The translations under genes were made by a program, and so were the position numbers. 64,000 nt of DNA from Microvelia longipes (Eukaryota; Arthropoda; Insecta; Hemiptera; Veliidae): assembly GCA_018340805.1 (NCBI GenBank), contig JACMZG010001913.1, positions 16,803,071 to 16,867,070 on the forward strand, written 5' to 3'. This document shows positions 22,023 through 32,549 of the stretch, one piece after another. The notes beneath the pieces were generated by a model. It saw only the letters and a list, made by a program, of their open reading frames with translations, was not told where the DNA came from and ran no database searches. Every line of letters starts with the position of its first letter. Position 1 is the stretch's first letter.

Positions 22023-22070
22023 GTTAAGCAGCGAGATTAGTAACTGGATGAGTTACCGCTGAAAATAAAA
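22023..22070 (+). other. 5S rRNA-like segment in family A
   Basis: GTTAAGCAGCGAGATTAGTA then ACTGGATGAGTTACCGCTGA keeps the order of the 5S internal control region, with several substitutions compared with the 6.1 kb copy. Confidence 0.6.
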
Positions 22071-22229
22071 CCTAAGTTTTTATTGTCTGAGAGATACTGC
22101 AATATAAATTTGGCGATTTCCAAAATTTGAGGACGAGCGAAGCGAGTCCGAAGTACTGAGGAGAGAGTAGCGATACCGATGTAATAAGGGAAATTTGCGA
22201 GGTATTCCGTAAACGATTTTTATTATAGT

Positions 22230-23090
22230 CGTTATTCTTCCCACAAATTAAAGAAATTTAAAAAAAATAAAAAAAAAATTAAAAATTAATCAATGTCTAT
22301 ACTTGCTGTTAAATATAATTATCATCAGAAGCAGTGTAGACAACACTCGAGTTTTAAACTATATTGAGTTATTTACAAATATCAACTTTATTATACTCTC
22401 ATATTAATTGCGATCTGCAGAGTGTGGCATCGTCTATCCGTACGATGGCGCTAACCCGTCGCTACTCCTTTTTACAGTGGTCGGTTTTTAATTATTTAGT
22501 GTCTTTAAAAAATATTACCATTGATACAATTAATTTATCATACAATGATAGTTTATATTAATATGATTAATCAAACAAATATCATAAGGTAATAATATTC
22601 TTTTAAAACATACTAAGTTAGTAATTCAAAACAATATTATTTCAAACAAAGAAAAGATATGACCGACCAAATTTTTCTACAAGTCTCCAAATAGGAAGTG
22701 ATTTTAACAGGCGGTCCTACCCCGAATATAGAAATTCAAATGAACTGGGCCCCTCAATTTTAAGAGTCTACATCTCTCGCTTTAACATACTTCAGTATTC
22801 AGCCAACAGAGTTCAGGCTCTGTCGCTAAGGGAAACGGAGGAAATATATTAGAACGTGACACATAAAATTTTATTACGGGGTTAATAAATGTTGATTGAT
22901 TCTACTCTTTAAGTTTGTTACTTCACTAGACACAAAGTAATATATGAAAACGATTTTAAACAACGATTAAAACGTAATATTTACATTGTGTAACAATCAG
23001 CATGCACCAAAAATATTAGTCCAAGAGTAATACAAAAATTTTGTAATACTTCAAACCAAATATTTCTGAAAAAATACCTTAAATTATGAA
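22230..23090. other. Unassigned sequence
   Basis: Nothing is recognised. A patch at 22420-22470 (GTGGCATCGTCTATCCGTAC) is GC-richer but isolated. Confidence 0.4.
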
Positions 23091-23097
23091 ATAAAAA

Positions 23098-23534
23098 CAT
23101 AGTCTGCCTATCCAGAGTGGAGCCCTTCATGTGATTGAGCGTGCTCAAAATTTTATAAAATCGCACAAATTGAATTTTTTTTTAAATAAGTGGGTGATAA
23201 AATGTTCTATAAAACGAGTGTTTAATCATAAAAATCGAATGACTGCAACTAAAGTTATGGCTCTTTCAAAAACACTGAAAAAATCGTTAATTTATGCAAA
23301 GTCAGCGAATTTCTTTGAAAAATATCGGCTTTTTGTACATTTTTTGGCCATTTAACAAATGTCATAACTTAAGTTTTATTTATCCGATTTTGACGACGAA
23401 AAAAATTATCTCCATGTTTTGTACACGATCTACAGGAAACCAATTATTACAAGAAAACCAGAATTTGTTCGATTTTCTAATTTTTTAGCGAACGCATTCA
23501 TATGAAGAGCTCCACTCTAGATTGGCAGACTATG
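23098..23534. mobile_element. Non-autonomous DNA element with ~35-bp inverted ends, 437 bp
   Basis: The left end CATAGTCTGCCTATCCAGAG and the complement of the right end (CATAGTCTGCCAATCTAGAG) match, and the similarity continues through TGGAGC.CTTCAT for about 35 bases with few mismatches. Both ends include TAGTCTGCC, so a TA target is possible, but the exact duplication is unclear. Two overlapping frames of about 65-75 codons (23131-23355 and 23294-23488) show no transposase motif. Confidence 0.75.
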
Positions 23535-23604
23535 CTTTTCCTTACTAACTAAAGGTATATTTACAGAAAAATTTTGTTTGAAGTAGTACAAAATGAGTCA
23601 CATG

Positions 23605-23730
23605 TTAAAGGCAACAATGTAAAGCCATACTTTCTGCACAATTGCAAAAAGAAAGAAGAAATCTTCTACAACAATATAAAGGCATACTTTCTGCACAATT
23701 GCTAAAAGAAAGAAGCATTCTTCTCCACGA
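23605..23730. repeat. About 62-bp tandem duplication
   Basis: CATACTTTCTGCACAATTGC then AAAAGAAAGAAG occurs twice, each preceded by CAACAATNTAAAG. Confidence 0.85.
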
Positions 23731-23934
23731 GTCCTTATCAGTAAGTTCGATAGTTCTTATCAGTACTTGTTTCCAATTTGTGTTCTTGTGGTTTATCGAA
23801 TTCACTTAATTAATAAACTTTTTAGTTTTTAAGTATATAACTAATTAAAACCTCTTTGCCGCTCCGCAAGGTCATGTGTGTGAGTGTTGTTATTTACTAA
23901 AAATTACTTAAAAGTTAAGAACATCTAAGTAAAC

Positions 23935-23937
<3 letters not shown>

Positions 23938-24010
<73 letters not shown>
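23938..24010. repeat. (TA)n(TG)n compound microsatellite
   Basis: About 33 bases of TA followed by about 40 of TG. It directly precedes a family E copy. Confidence 0.97.
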
Positions 24011-24016
<6 letters not shown>

Positions 24017-24180
24017 ACGAGATTTATGTTCCTATAGACGAGTCTGTGGGGCACAATAACTTTCGAACGCTTTCTGGGGTCAAAATAAGACTTGGTACGA
24101 AAATCAACCTTGTTAATTTCGCGAACCCAAATTTACGCATGCATTGTGTGTGACGTTATTAACTCATAAGTATGACCCCC
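24011..24180 (+). mobile_element. Family E dispersed repeat
   Basis: GGGGCACAATAACTTTCGAAC, then a TTTCTGGGGTCAAA block, GACTTGGTACGAAAATCAACC and GTGACGTTATTAAC follow the same order as copies at 26.55, 45.11 and 46.55 kb. Three of the four copies start right after a (TA)n tract. Confidence 0.6.
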
Positions 24181-24223
24181 AACAAGAGGCTGAAGGCCAC
24201 TTGTTGGGGGTTGCCGAAGGCAA
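24175..24223. repeat. Two adjacent GC-rich hairpins with GAA-containing loops
   Basis: CCCCCAACAAGAGGC (24176-24190) pairs with GCCACTTGTTGGGGG (24196-24210), with one mismatch, over the loop TGAAG. It is followed at once by TTGCC-GAA-GGCAA (24211-24223). These are strikingly GC-rich and symmetric in AT-rich DNA. Confidence 0.85.
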
Positions 24224-24229
24224 ACACTG

Positions 24230-24590
24230 CATTTATATGGCAATTAAAAAAATCATTAAACGTAAATTAACAAGTCTCGCAACAACTATTGTTTTAAGTA
24301 AGGTAAATATATAATAAATCTAAATTAATAAAAATAAACAACGACACAGCAAACAAATAACAATTTTCACACTATGTAATTGAAATAAATCATTTTGTAA
24401 TTAATTTATTATTTTATAAATGATAATTGTTTAATAAAAAGTGATTGTTTAATTATATAGGTAGGTAGTGTACGTACATATTATAACACATAATTGGTAA
24501 GAGAAAAGGGGAAAAATTATATGTTAATACAACAGTACATGCTATACTAGAGAACGATAGGAGTGTAACTGTCATGCGATGAAAGTAACA

Positions 24591-24645
<55 letters not shown>

Positions 24646-25120
24646 ATATTGTTATGCATCGTATGCACTCATACAATGCAAGTATAACGAACCATATTTA
24701 TAATCCTATACAATTATATATGTCAGCTGATAAAAATTATAAACAAATTAAATTACAATAATTTAAACTTATTTTCAAATATACTTACTTAAATTTTATA
24801 AGCAAAACAAATGAAAATATTTAATATATTTGTTTGCGAAAGATACTACAATTAAGTAATATAAAGTAATACTGAGTTGTATTTTAGAATACAAGATGGA
24901 TAACTTTTCTAGGGCAGTGTGTATAGATGTTTATGTATCAAGGTCACAATATACAAAGTTTAATATTACAGGGATAAAATAAATGTTATGTCTTTTAATA
25001 GATTTATTAAACATATACAAAATAAAACACTAAAAAACGCATATTATATTATTATTATTTAAGATACTTCTATCCTACTTTTGAAATAATTTAAACAAAA
25101 ATAATTAGTTAATATCTACA
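24230..25120. other. AT-rich stretch with (TA)n tract at 24593-24642
   Basis: A pure TA tract of about 48 bases lies at 24593-24642. Otherwise nothing gene-like is seen. Confidence 0.6.
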
Positions 25121-25124
25121 AATA

Positions 25125-25391
25125 TTGGAATTTACAATAATAAATGACAAGTGGGTGATGATTCATTTTGGTCTATGCAGAATGCAGTCATCAGTTGAGT
25201 ATTTTAATCATAATGTTAGACGGATTCAGAATTGTAATTGGATGGTGGGACTGCATCCTAGAGTGATGAATAACGTCTCATATTTGTCAACGTTTTCTAA
25301 GTTGGAGCTGTTTCTCTTGATTCCGCTGCATCTTGCAAGAGCTGCAAGAATTGACAACGAGAATTTTGGAATGAAGGTTATTCTTATTTAA
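25125..25391 (+). other. Unrecognised 88-codon frame
   Basis: An open frame with a first ATG at 25125 and an unusual lack of low-complexity residues compared with other frames in the window. It has no motif that I recognise. It lies 200 bases upstream of the RTE relic on the same strand, so it may be a scrap of the same retrotransposon or chance. Confidence 0.15.
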
Positions 25392-25584
25392 GGTTGTAAC
25401 AAATTTCCAAACCGCGTGATTATTTTAGCTTGTATTATTCCTGCTCGTGAGGATGACAAACAACTTTGATCACGAAAAAATTCAAAGAAGTATAAAAAAA
25501 CAGCAATAAATATACTTTTCCGCATTAGAGCGGATTGGATGAAGCATATCGATTATATATGATTATATTAATAGAGAATCCAAG

Positions 25585-26246
25585 AAAGGTAGGGCTCAAA
25601 GTCAATGTTAGTAAAACAAAAAATAAGGCCATAAACTACAATTATAATATAGCTTTAGACATTGGCTGAGAAAACATAGATGTGATAGACGAATTCATCT
25701 ATTTGGGACAACTTATAACTTAAAAGGAAGGTGTGAAAAAAAAGAGATAAATAGAAGAATAAGTCTAGCATGGGGAGCATATAATAGCTTTAGAAGATTT
25801 TTCCGGTCGGATTTAAACATCACACACAAAACAAAATCGTGGAACAGTGTAGTAAAGCCAGTTCTTATCTATGGATGTGAGACCTGGGTTTTAACAGACG
25901 ACAGCATACAAAAGTTACGGGTCACCGTTAGAAGGATGGAACGTAGTATGCTGAAAATTAATGGAAAACAAATAAATGGGAGAGGCAACAAACTGGCATG
26001 GACGATATAGGTAAAATTGTAACCGAAAAAAAGTGGAGATGGGCGGGTTATATCCTTCGAGTAAATGACAACAGATGGAGTGCAGCAATAATGGATTGGT
26101 ATCCAAAAGACGTGAAGAGAAGCGGAGGAAGACCAAAGGCAAGATCGGACAAGGAGATATGATTTGTTGCGGAGGAGTATGCTGGAGGAGGGTTCCTCTA
26201 GATAGGCTGGAATGGAGGAGAATGGGTGATGCTTATGTTTAAGTTT
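25585..26246 (+). pseudogene. RTE-type non-LTR retrotransposon, C-terminal relic
   Basis: Reading across frames gives the typical order of the C-terminal end of RTE-like reverse transcriptases: LKVNVSKTK near 25594, then DEFIYLGQLIT, RRISLAWGAYNSFR, the family signature VKPVLIYGCETWVLT (about 25855-25897), RRMERSMLKING, then in a shifted frame NKWERQQTGMDDIG, EKKWRWAGYILRVNDNRWS, MDWYPKDVKRSGGRPKAR and finally a RMGDAYV-like end at about 26243. Stops occur near 25668 and 25723 and a frameshift lies near 25965. The catalytic reverse transcriptase core and the endonuclease are missing, as expected for a 5'-truncated insertion. Retained aromatic and charged positions make the assignment firm; the clade name is from memory of the family pattern. 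It was certainly non-functional on arrival or soon after. Confidence 0.85.
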
Positions 26247-26368
26247 GAACATAAGCATCAGGTTGTTTGTTCATAAGCTTGTACAACATTAGGTTAGGTA
26301 TAGTTACTGGTTAATAATGTTGCTGCGAGGTTAGGGTCATGGTGTTAAATTGGGGGCTTATTAATCAT

Positions 26369-26660
<292 letters not shown>

Positions 26661-26938
26661 TTGTTAGTTTGTAAAACAGCAATTCAAAGCATTACAAAAT
26701 TTGCGAATGTTGTTTGCTTGGGTTGGAACTATCAAACACACATGGATTACTATGTATGGTAAACAAACATACGAAGTTTAAATTTATTATCAGCATCAGT
26801 TCTTATTTTGTCAATTGACATATATAACATTATGTAAACATATCATGTTTTTTTAACTAATGCATTAGGAAATTCACTTATATCGTGCAGTGTGCTACTC
26901 ACATAAACTGGTAATATATCGAACTGATTAAAGAAAAC

Positions 26939-26972
26939 AACCTTGAACTATCTGGTTGAATAGTTCAAGGTT
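26939..26972. repeat. Perfect hairpin, 13-bp stem
   Basis: AACCTTGAACTAT (26939-26951) pairs with ATAGTTCAAGGTT (26960-26972) over an 8-base loop. Confidence 0.85.
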
Positions 26973-27007
26973 ATGTTATTTCGCTTATCAAGGTTGTAAT
27001 AGTTCGA

Positions 27008-27038
27008 CTTCCTGTGGGCGCGAAGGCGCCACAGGAAG
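27008..27038. repeat. GC-rich hairpin with GAA in the loop region
   Basis: CTTCCTGTGG (27008-27017) pairs perfectly with CCACAGGAAG (27029-27038) around GCGCGAAGGCG. It lies 36 bases from the previous hairpin. Confidence 0.85.
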
Positions 27039-27059
27039 ACGACGGGGCCCTGAGAGCAG

Positions 27060-27885
27060 TATAAGAATACAATATTAAATTTAATTTAAGGATTCAAATT
27101 ATAAAAATAAAATGGACATTGATTAAAAATACCTACGTGTAATACCATTCTGATTAAGTATTACCTGTGAGTACAGGTACAAATCAAGTCCTACTGAATT
27201 TATGGTTAAATAAAGTAAAACATTTATTTGACCTTAACTTTTGGCATGCTTTTAACTTTTGAACTTAGAACTTACCTGGAATGTGTTTATTCTATTTATC
27301 GGGTTATGTGGTGTTATAGATAGCCTTTCATTCCAATAGTATAAGTTTGATTTTGGTCTAGTCTAGGGCTCTAGGTAAGCGAAGGACAAATATCTTAATA
27401 GACACCACTTTAATAGGGTTTGATTATTGATATATTTAACTACGCAGAATTAAGACCAGATCGTCCTCTCTTCCATTCAACGTGAAGAAATGTTTTAGCA
27501 GATTTATTGATTAAAATAAAAAAAAATTACATTGTTACCACAAACACAAAATTATCTTTTTTATAACCTCTTCCTTCATTAAAGTTTTTTAATAGCTAAA
27601 TTCTTTTTAATTTACTTAATTTATTATTAATTATTTGCTAGTAAAGTATTGTGATATGATGTATATTATTAGATGGAATATTGAAAAGATAAGTTAAATA
27701 TTTTTGTCAAACAAAATGCACATTTTTTGTGATAATTACAACGTTGAAGGTTTTAAGGGACGCTAACTCGGTCGTTTTAAACCAATGTCTTGTAAATGGC
27801 CCATTCGGTTGATTCGGCCAAATTTTATGAACCCACAAATTTAAACTTTATTTAACAATAGGATTATTTAAGGAATTTTTATTGA
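27060..27885. other. Unassigned sequence
   Basis: Nothing is recognised. Confidence 0.4.
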
Positions 27886-27889
27886 TTCG

Positions 27890-28830
27890 ATTAAAAAAAA
27901 GTCATATAGTAGGTTATTTATATATAGTACGGAGTTCTATTTGTGTGTGTAGGTTTGTGTATTATCATCTTAACTCCCAGTGTGTTTATGCTGAAAGTTG
28001 AATGAAAGTTGAAACTTGGCTAAAAATTAAATCAGGGTCCAGTTGTGTTATATATAAGTTAATGTAAAAAATAATTTTTATGACGTCATTAACAGTAATT
28101 AATATAATATTAATAATAATGCCCGTTTTAAGGCCTTTCGGTCCTTCAGGGTATTCGCCTTTGGGGAACAACCTCGGGTGGGTCACATCTACTATGCTCA
28201 AAGTGAAGCTAAAGTTGGCGAAATATTTTTACAACAAATTCTATTCATAAAAAACTAAGAGCATAGCCCGAGCTGTGAACCCCAGACCTCCGGAGCCCAA
28301 GTCCAGTACTATACGATCACGGCTACGGAGGCAGGTAACAGCAAAATATTCAAACATACATGAATCACCAAAAAATGTTCGAATCCATTTGAAATTTGGC
28401 ACGTATCAAATCTTAACATATATCAGATCATCAAATGTGCTAAGTTACATTTCATTATCAACATTAGTTTAATTTTTGATTGAATGACAAATATATGTTT
28501 TTGAAACATTCATTGAGGAAAATTTGTCACAAGTGTATCGCTTTAAGAAGTATGCAAAGTCATTCTAATACGATTTAGACATTTACCGCTACATTTACAT
28601 TTAGACCGCTAGAAATAAAACTGTTTTTTAACTGTCCGATGAGGACTGATGAAGCGATTCTAAAGATAAGTTATACTAAATACTAAGCGATACTAAATTA
28701 TAAGTTAATAATTTTTCATATTTTTAGGACGAGCGAAGCAAGTTTGAAGGGTTGTCACAAGCGTAGCGAATTCAATTTGAAGCAGAAAAGCCACGAGGAA
28801 CCACGTACCCGATTTGTATTTTTATATAAT
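27890..28830 (+). mobile_element. Family A dispersed repeat, near full length with internal insertion
   Basis: The 5' landmarks GTGTGTGTAGGTTTGTGTAT and GTGTGTTTATGCTGAAAG, the middle TTTGAAATTTGGCACG (28389-28404) and the 3' GGACGAGCGAAGCAAG (28727-28742) appear in family order. The sequence between about 28110 and 28340 is foreign and includes a tRNA-like piece. The end reads CCACGTACCCGATTTG near 28801. Confidence 0.65.
28262..28323 (-). other. tRNA-His-like relic (SINE head or pseudo-tRNA)
   Basis: On the minus strand, GCCGTGATCGTATAGT (28323 down to 28308) is identical to the 5' end and D-arm of animal tRNA-His. A box B-like GGGGTTCACAGC follows about 25 bases later (consensus GGTTCGANNCC, with two changes). 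The anticodon arm and acceptor 3' strand are not recognisable, so it is a tRNA-derived SINE head or a decayed tRNA rather than a gene. It sits inside a family A copy. Confidence 0.5.
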
Positions 28831-28839
28831 GAAGTGCAA

Positions 28840-29475
28840 ACATAAGAGTAATGAAGCTATTATAAGATAATTACTCCCTTTATTACCATAATAAAGTTTA
28901 ATATTTCAAGTGGATATCCAGGTTCATTAATATCTACAACTTACCTTACAAAACTTGTATTGTATTATGGATTTTAATAATAATGATAAATTTCATTGAG
29001 GAAAAAATAACTAGGAACTGTGAGGCAATTAAAACCGAATTCATTAAAAATGGTCTTAAAATAGTACAATAAAAAGTTTTTTTTAAATGTGTGATTAAAA
29101 TTAAAGTGAATTGTTGTAGGGCTGTGTTTTATTACATTCCACCTCTGCGTGGAAGATGCAGGGAAGATGTTTTTATTCTATTCAATCTCGAACTTTATCC
29201 AAGAGTTTATTAGAAGTATACGATCTGCATTTGAAGATCGTAGATTGCACCTTTTGGCGCTTTAAGTAAAATCAGAGGATATATGTGCAAAGCTTTTTGG
29301 GTGAAAATTTCATTGAAACCATTTTTTGTTTGAATGGGGCCTCATTTCTCAAACTTTATAAGAACTTAAGACGTAATTAGACAATATATATTTACAATAA
29401 AATTATATTTTGTCTAATATTGTTATAAACAATATAAGAGAGTAAATTTAAAAACGCTCGATTCCCACCAATCCT
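28840..29475. other. Unassigned sequence
   Basis: Nothing is recognised. Confidence 0.4.
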
Positions 29476-29483
29476 AAGACTTA

Positions 29484-29641
29484 GGCCCGTATTCAAAGAC
29501 ATTTTCCTTACCTAAACCTAACATTTCCTTAAGAAACCCTTAAGGTTTTCCTTATGGAGACCTAACATTTTCCTTGCCTAAACAGTAAACCTTACATTTT
29601 CCTTAAGGACTGCTTAAGGAAAATGCCTTTGAATACGGGCC
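29484..29641. mobile_element. PIF/Harbinger-like MITE, 158 bp
   Basis: Terminal inverted repeats of about 27 bp start GGCCCGTATTCAAAG and run through CATTTTCCTTA with one mismatch. The flanks are TTA on both sides (29481-29483 and 29642-29644), the classic 3-bp duplication of PIF/Harbinger elements. The interior is made of further CCTTAAG/CATTTTCCTT repeats and has no coding capacity. Confidence 0.85.
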
Positions 29642-29859
29642 TTAGTGTGGAAGACACAGTTTTAACAACAATTTAGACGCAATTTCAAGCAAAATGACAA
29701 CAGAATCAGATTAAAAAATGAGATACAGCGTTCGGATACATTTCGGAACGTTTTCTCACCTTATAGGATTTATTTCGCTCATCTCCACCTCTTCAAACTC
29801 GCTTTGATAATCATTAGAATATAGAAATCACCTAATATAAACGCCTTCAGATGATAGAT

Positions 29860-29907
29860 GTGGATGAGGTGGGGATCGATTACGGAATCGATCCCCACCT
29901 CATCCAC
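29860..29907. repeat. Perfect 22-bp-arm palindrome, 4-base loop
   Basis: The left arm (29860-29881) begins GTGGATGAGGTGGGG and ends ATCGATT. The right arm (29886-29907) is its exact complement. The loop is ACGG. It stands out by length, perfection and GC content, and it abuts a 33-bp tandem repeat. Confidence 0.95.
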
Positions 29908-30003
29908 AAATATAGATTTGATCTGATATTTTAACGCCACAAATATAGATTTGATCTGATATTTTAACGCCACAAATATAGATTTGATCAGATATTTTAA
30001 CGC
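29904..30003. repeat. 33-bp tandem repeat, 3 copies
   Basis: CCACAAATATAGATTTGATC starts at 29904, 29937 and 29970; units differ at one base. The first unit overlaps the end of the palindrome by its CCAC. Confidence 0.95.
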
Positions 30004-30164
30004 TAAGTAGTTCCTAACCTCCCAACTTCTACCAATCCAATTGGAAAAAGAAGTAATATATTGGTACTACTCCTCCAATGTTTCCTCAAAGTCTTGAGAT
30101 TTTGTGTTAAAATAGCTATTTGTGGGATGTTGCATGGGATTTTCAAATAATGTGTGGGTTTTAC

Positions 30165-30400
30165 TTTTAATCAGATTTTCGCCTTTCCTCCCCTACAACC
30201 ATAGGTATAAGGAAATATATTCTGTTTACCCTAAAACTCCAAAAACAATGTTTAATCATATTTATCCGTTTCAGGCACGTAACATTCTGAGAGGTTTTCA
30301 TCATCCTATCTGTGGGTGTGAGTGTACGTGTGTATGTCTGTCTGTGTGTGTCACGCATAACTCCTACTGTATTTATGCTAGTTTTACTCTGAGTTGCAGA
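30165..30400 (+). mobile_element. Family A 5' part
   Basis: CCTTTCCTCCCCTACAACC, CATATTTATCCGTTTCAGGC, CATTCTGAGAGGTTTTCATC, a GT-rich tract and TAACTCCTACTGTATTTATG occur in family order. The 3' half is missing. The copy's right end near 30400 grades into unassigned sequence. Confidence 0.65.
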
Positions 30401-30637
30401 TAATAGTGATTCGATATTTTTTGTTAAATTTTTCTTAGGATTTTCAGTATAATGTGCGGGCATAACCTAATCGAGAAAATGTAGTCGGGTACTTTTTTAG
30501 CTCTAAGTAGCAGATAATTATGAATCAACATTTTTTCTGGAGCTGATTGGAATTTTTGAATAATGTGCAGGATTTACTCAAAACAGAAAGTATAGTTGGG
30601 TTTATTGCTTCTACTCAGGACAGCAGTTAGGGCTATC

Positions 30638-31184
30638 CTTAGAATAATACTATATATAGAAAGAGCACTACTGATAACACGAAAGGCGGTTCACTGGTGC
30701 ACTTAAATTATGCTGCCACCCTAACAATATACAATTTTCTAAAACAAAAGTTGGAAACACTTCCGGTTGCTGAATTATTATGTTCTATTATTAATTATTA
30801 ATGATTGATTATTCATAAAATACTAATATAAATATCGGTGCATTACAATATTTTAAGCATTTTAAATTGCAGTTTCACGTTTTTAATTAAAATTATATTA
30901 AAAGAAGTCCTCGTCAACTAAATGTAGATTCTTGTATTCCGCCACCCTTTTGCCATCTTTGACCGGTTTCATTAAATACTCAGCAGGTGTTTTAAGTTAT
31001 TATTTATTTATTCTTTACGATCTTAATTCATTAATAGATATTTATGACACATATTTAAAATAATGTTTTGTTGACAGGTTGGCAGCATTACTTAAGTGCA
31101 CCAGTCAACCGGCTTTCGTGTTATCAGTGGAATTACATTGTGTTTAAGGTCCTGAGCTCCTTTTATATATAGTATTATTCTAAG
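30638..31184. mobile_element. Non-autonomous DNA element, 547 bp, with 8-bp target duplication
   Basis: Both ends read CTTAGAATAATACTATATA in inverted orientation (21 bp perfect). Subterminal inverted blocks follow, including CTGATAACACGAAAG and CTGGTGCACTTAA, interrupted on the right by about 35 extra bases. The direct repeat GGGCTATC flanks it at 30630-30637 and 31185-31192. The 8-bp duplication is typical of hAT, P and some other superfamilies; the terminal bases do not let me choose. The interior is AT-rich and non-coding. Confidence 0.88.
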
Positions 31185-31199
31185 GGGCTATCTATTATA

Positions 31200-31620
31200 G
31201 CACAGAAACGTTTGGTGGAATGCTACCAAGGATCTTTCCGGAATTAATCAGAGAATTTGGTGTAAACAAATTACTATCCCATAAGACCGGTATAAATAAA
31301 GAAAAATTAACATTCATAAATTTAAGTGCTTTTAAAAAAAATACAAAGTATTTAAAAAAAATTATCAAAAAGACTTATTGTTATCTAAATAAGTAATTTT
31401 ATCAATTATAATTAAGCTCAATTCAATGAATAAAAGTCTTAATAATATAAAAACTGCTATAAAAATTGCACACAAATATAATTACTATAATTTTTATAAT
31501 AAAGAAATAATCATTTTATTTGGGAACAATTAAAAAACAAAAAGTCAAAATTTTTTATCTAATAGACCATAAATATTGTTAATTGCAACAAATGTCATAT
31601 TATCAGTATTACTAACTTAT
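31200..31620. other. Unassigned AT-rich sequence
   Basis: Nothing is recognised. Confidence 0.4.
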
Positions 31621-31624
31621 AATG

Positions 31625-31725
31625 GGGTCCCCCCCAGTTTTCCATGGGGTCCCTTTTTTGTATGGCAAATCGACTTAGTGCGTCATCCCCTTTATTCAAG
31701 ATCCTTGGTATATAAGTGACGTATT
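31625..31725 (+). mobile_element. Family D dispersed repeat
   Basis: TGTATGGCAAATCGACTTAG then TGCGTCATCCCCTTTATTCA then AGATCCTTGG matches 61830-61940 (minus strand) and 62340-62400. The class is unknown. Confidence 0.65.
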
Positions 31726-31744
31726 CGGTCCCTCTAAAAATCTA

Positions 31745-32060
31745 AAACCCAGGTTTTATCGTAATTTTACGTTACAGACCCTTTTATTAGGATCTGAGTG
31801 ATTAACAGACAGCATCATGATAATCATGCGTGCATGTGAGACACGCACAACGCCCACTGTTTATGCTAGAGAGTTGAAATTCATCAAAAAAATCAGAGGA
31901 TAACCTATTTTGCTGACATATTAAAACAAATCGGGTACGGGGTACCTCGGAACTTTTCCTCATCACTTCAAATTCGCTATGCTCATCCTCCCTACTTCGG
32001 ACACGCTTCGCTCGTCATCAGGATATATAATTTATTCTAAATAAATATAAATATACAATT
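31745..32060. mobile_element. Inverted pair of family A fragments
   Basis: A plus-strand piece (about 31800-31915: ACAGACAGCATCATGATAAT and GTTTATGCTAGAGAGTTGAA) is followed directly by a minus-strand 3' end (31925-32060: AATCGGGTACGGGGTACCTC, then GCTTCGC at 32005-32011). Confidence 0.65.
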
Positions 32061-32251
32061 TATACCAAATTTATACTACAGCATGTCTTCGGACATTGGT
32101 TCTCTGGCATTATTTTCTTACGATGTCAACTGATTTTAGCCGTGTGTTACACTATAAAATGAAACTTGGTTCCAAAAAATGACCGGTGGTATTTTCTGAA
32201 CATGAAATACTACTTGAATAGTTGAAAAGTTACCATTAAAAAGTTAACAGG

Positions 32252-32525
32252 CTATATACTGCATTACGCTTTAAAGTTAACAGGCTATATACTGTAATAC
32301 GCTTTAAAGTTACCAGACTATATACTGTAATACGCTTTCAAGTTACCAGGCTATATACTGTAATACGCTTAAGTTACCAGGCTATATACTGGTATATATA
32401 CTGTAATACGCTTTAAATTTACCAGGCTATATACTGTAATACGCTTTAAAGTTACCAGGCTATATACTGTAATACGCTTTAAAGTTACCAGGCTATATAC
32501 TGTAATACGCTTTAAAGTTAATGCG
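32252..32525. repeat. 33-34-bp tandem array, about 8 copies
   Basis: CAGGCTATATACTGTAATAC followed by GCTTTAAAGTTAC recurs regularly, with one internal partial duplication near 32380-32400. Confidence 0.95.
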
Positions 32526-32549
32526 TGTTTTACATTACATAAAAGTTAA

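Larger units (their letters stand above)
21365..22222 (+). mobile_element. Family A dispersed repeat, full length
   Basis: The most complete uninterrupted-order copy. It has TTTACTTTTCTTAATTCC at the left end; TATAGGAAAAGTATATCCGT; the CACCTCCTGAGAGGTTATCA block; a GT-rich TGTGTGTGTTTG tract; the middle AATTTAGTACAAGTGATTTCC; 5S-like sequence (22023-22070); GGACGAGCGAAGCGAGTCCG (22131-22150); and a decayed 3' end near 22222. A retroposed insertion sits at 21426-21512. It has no open frame of interest. Confidence 0.75.

Noticed and set aside
25869..26258. 129-codon minus-strand frame
   Set aside because: It is the antisense of the RTE retrotransposon relic, whose plus-strand reading shows family motifs.
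28646..28652. CTGATGA at 28.65 kb as a hammerhead core
   Set aside because: No GAAA partner at suitable spacing and no Penelope-like terminal phrase nearby.
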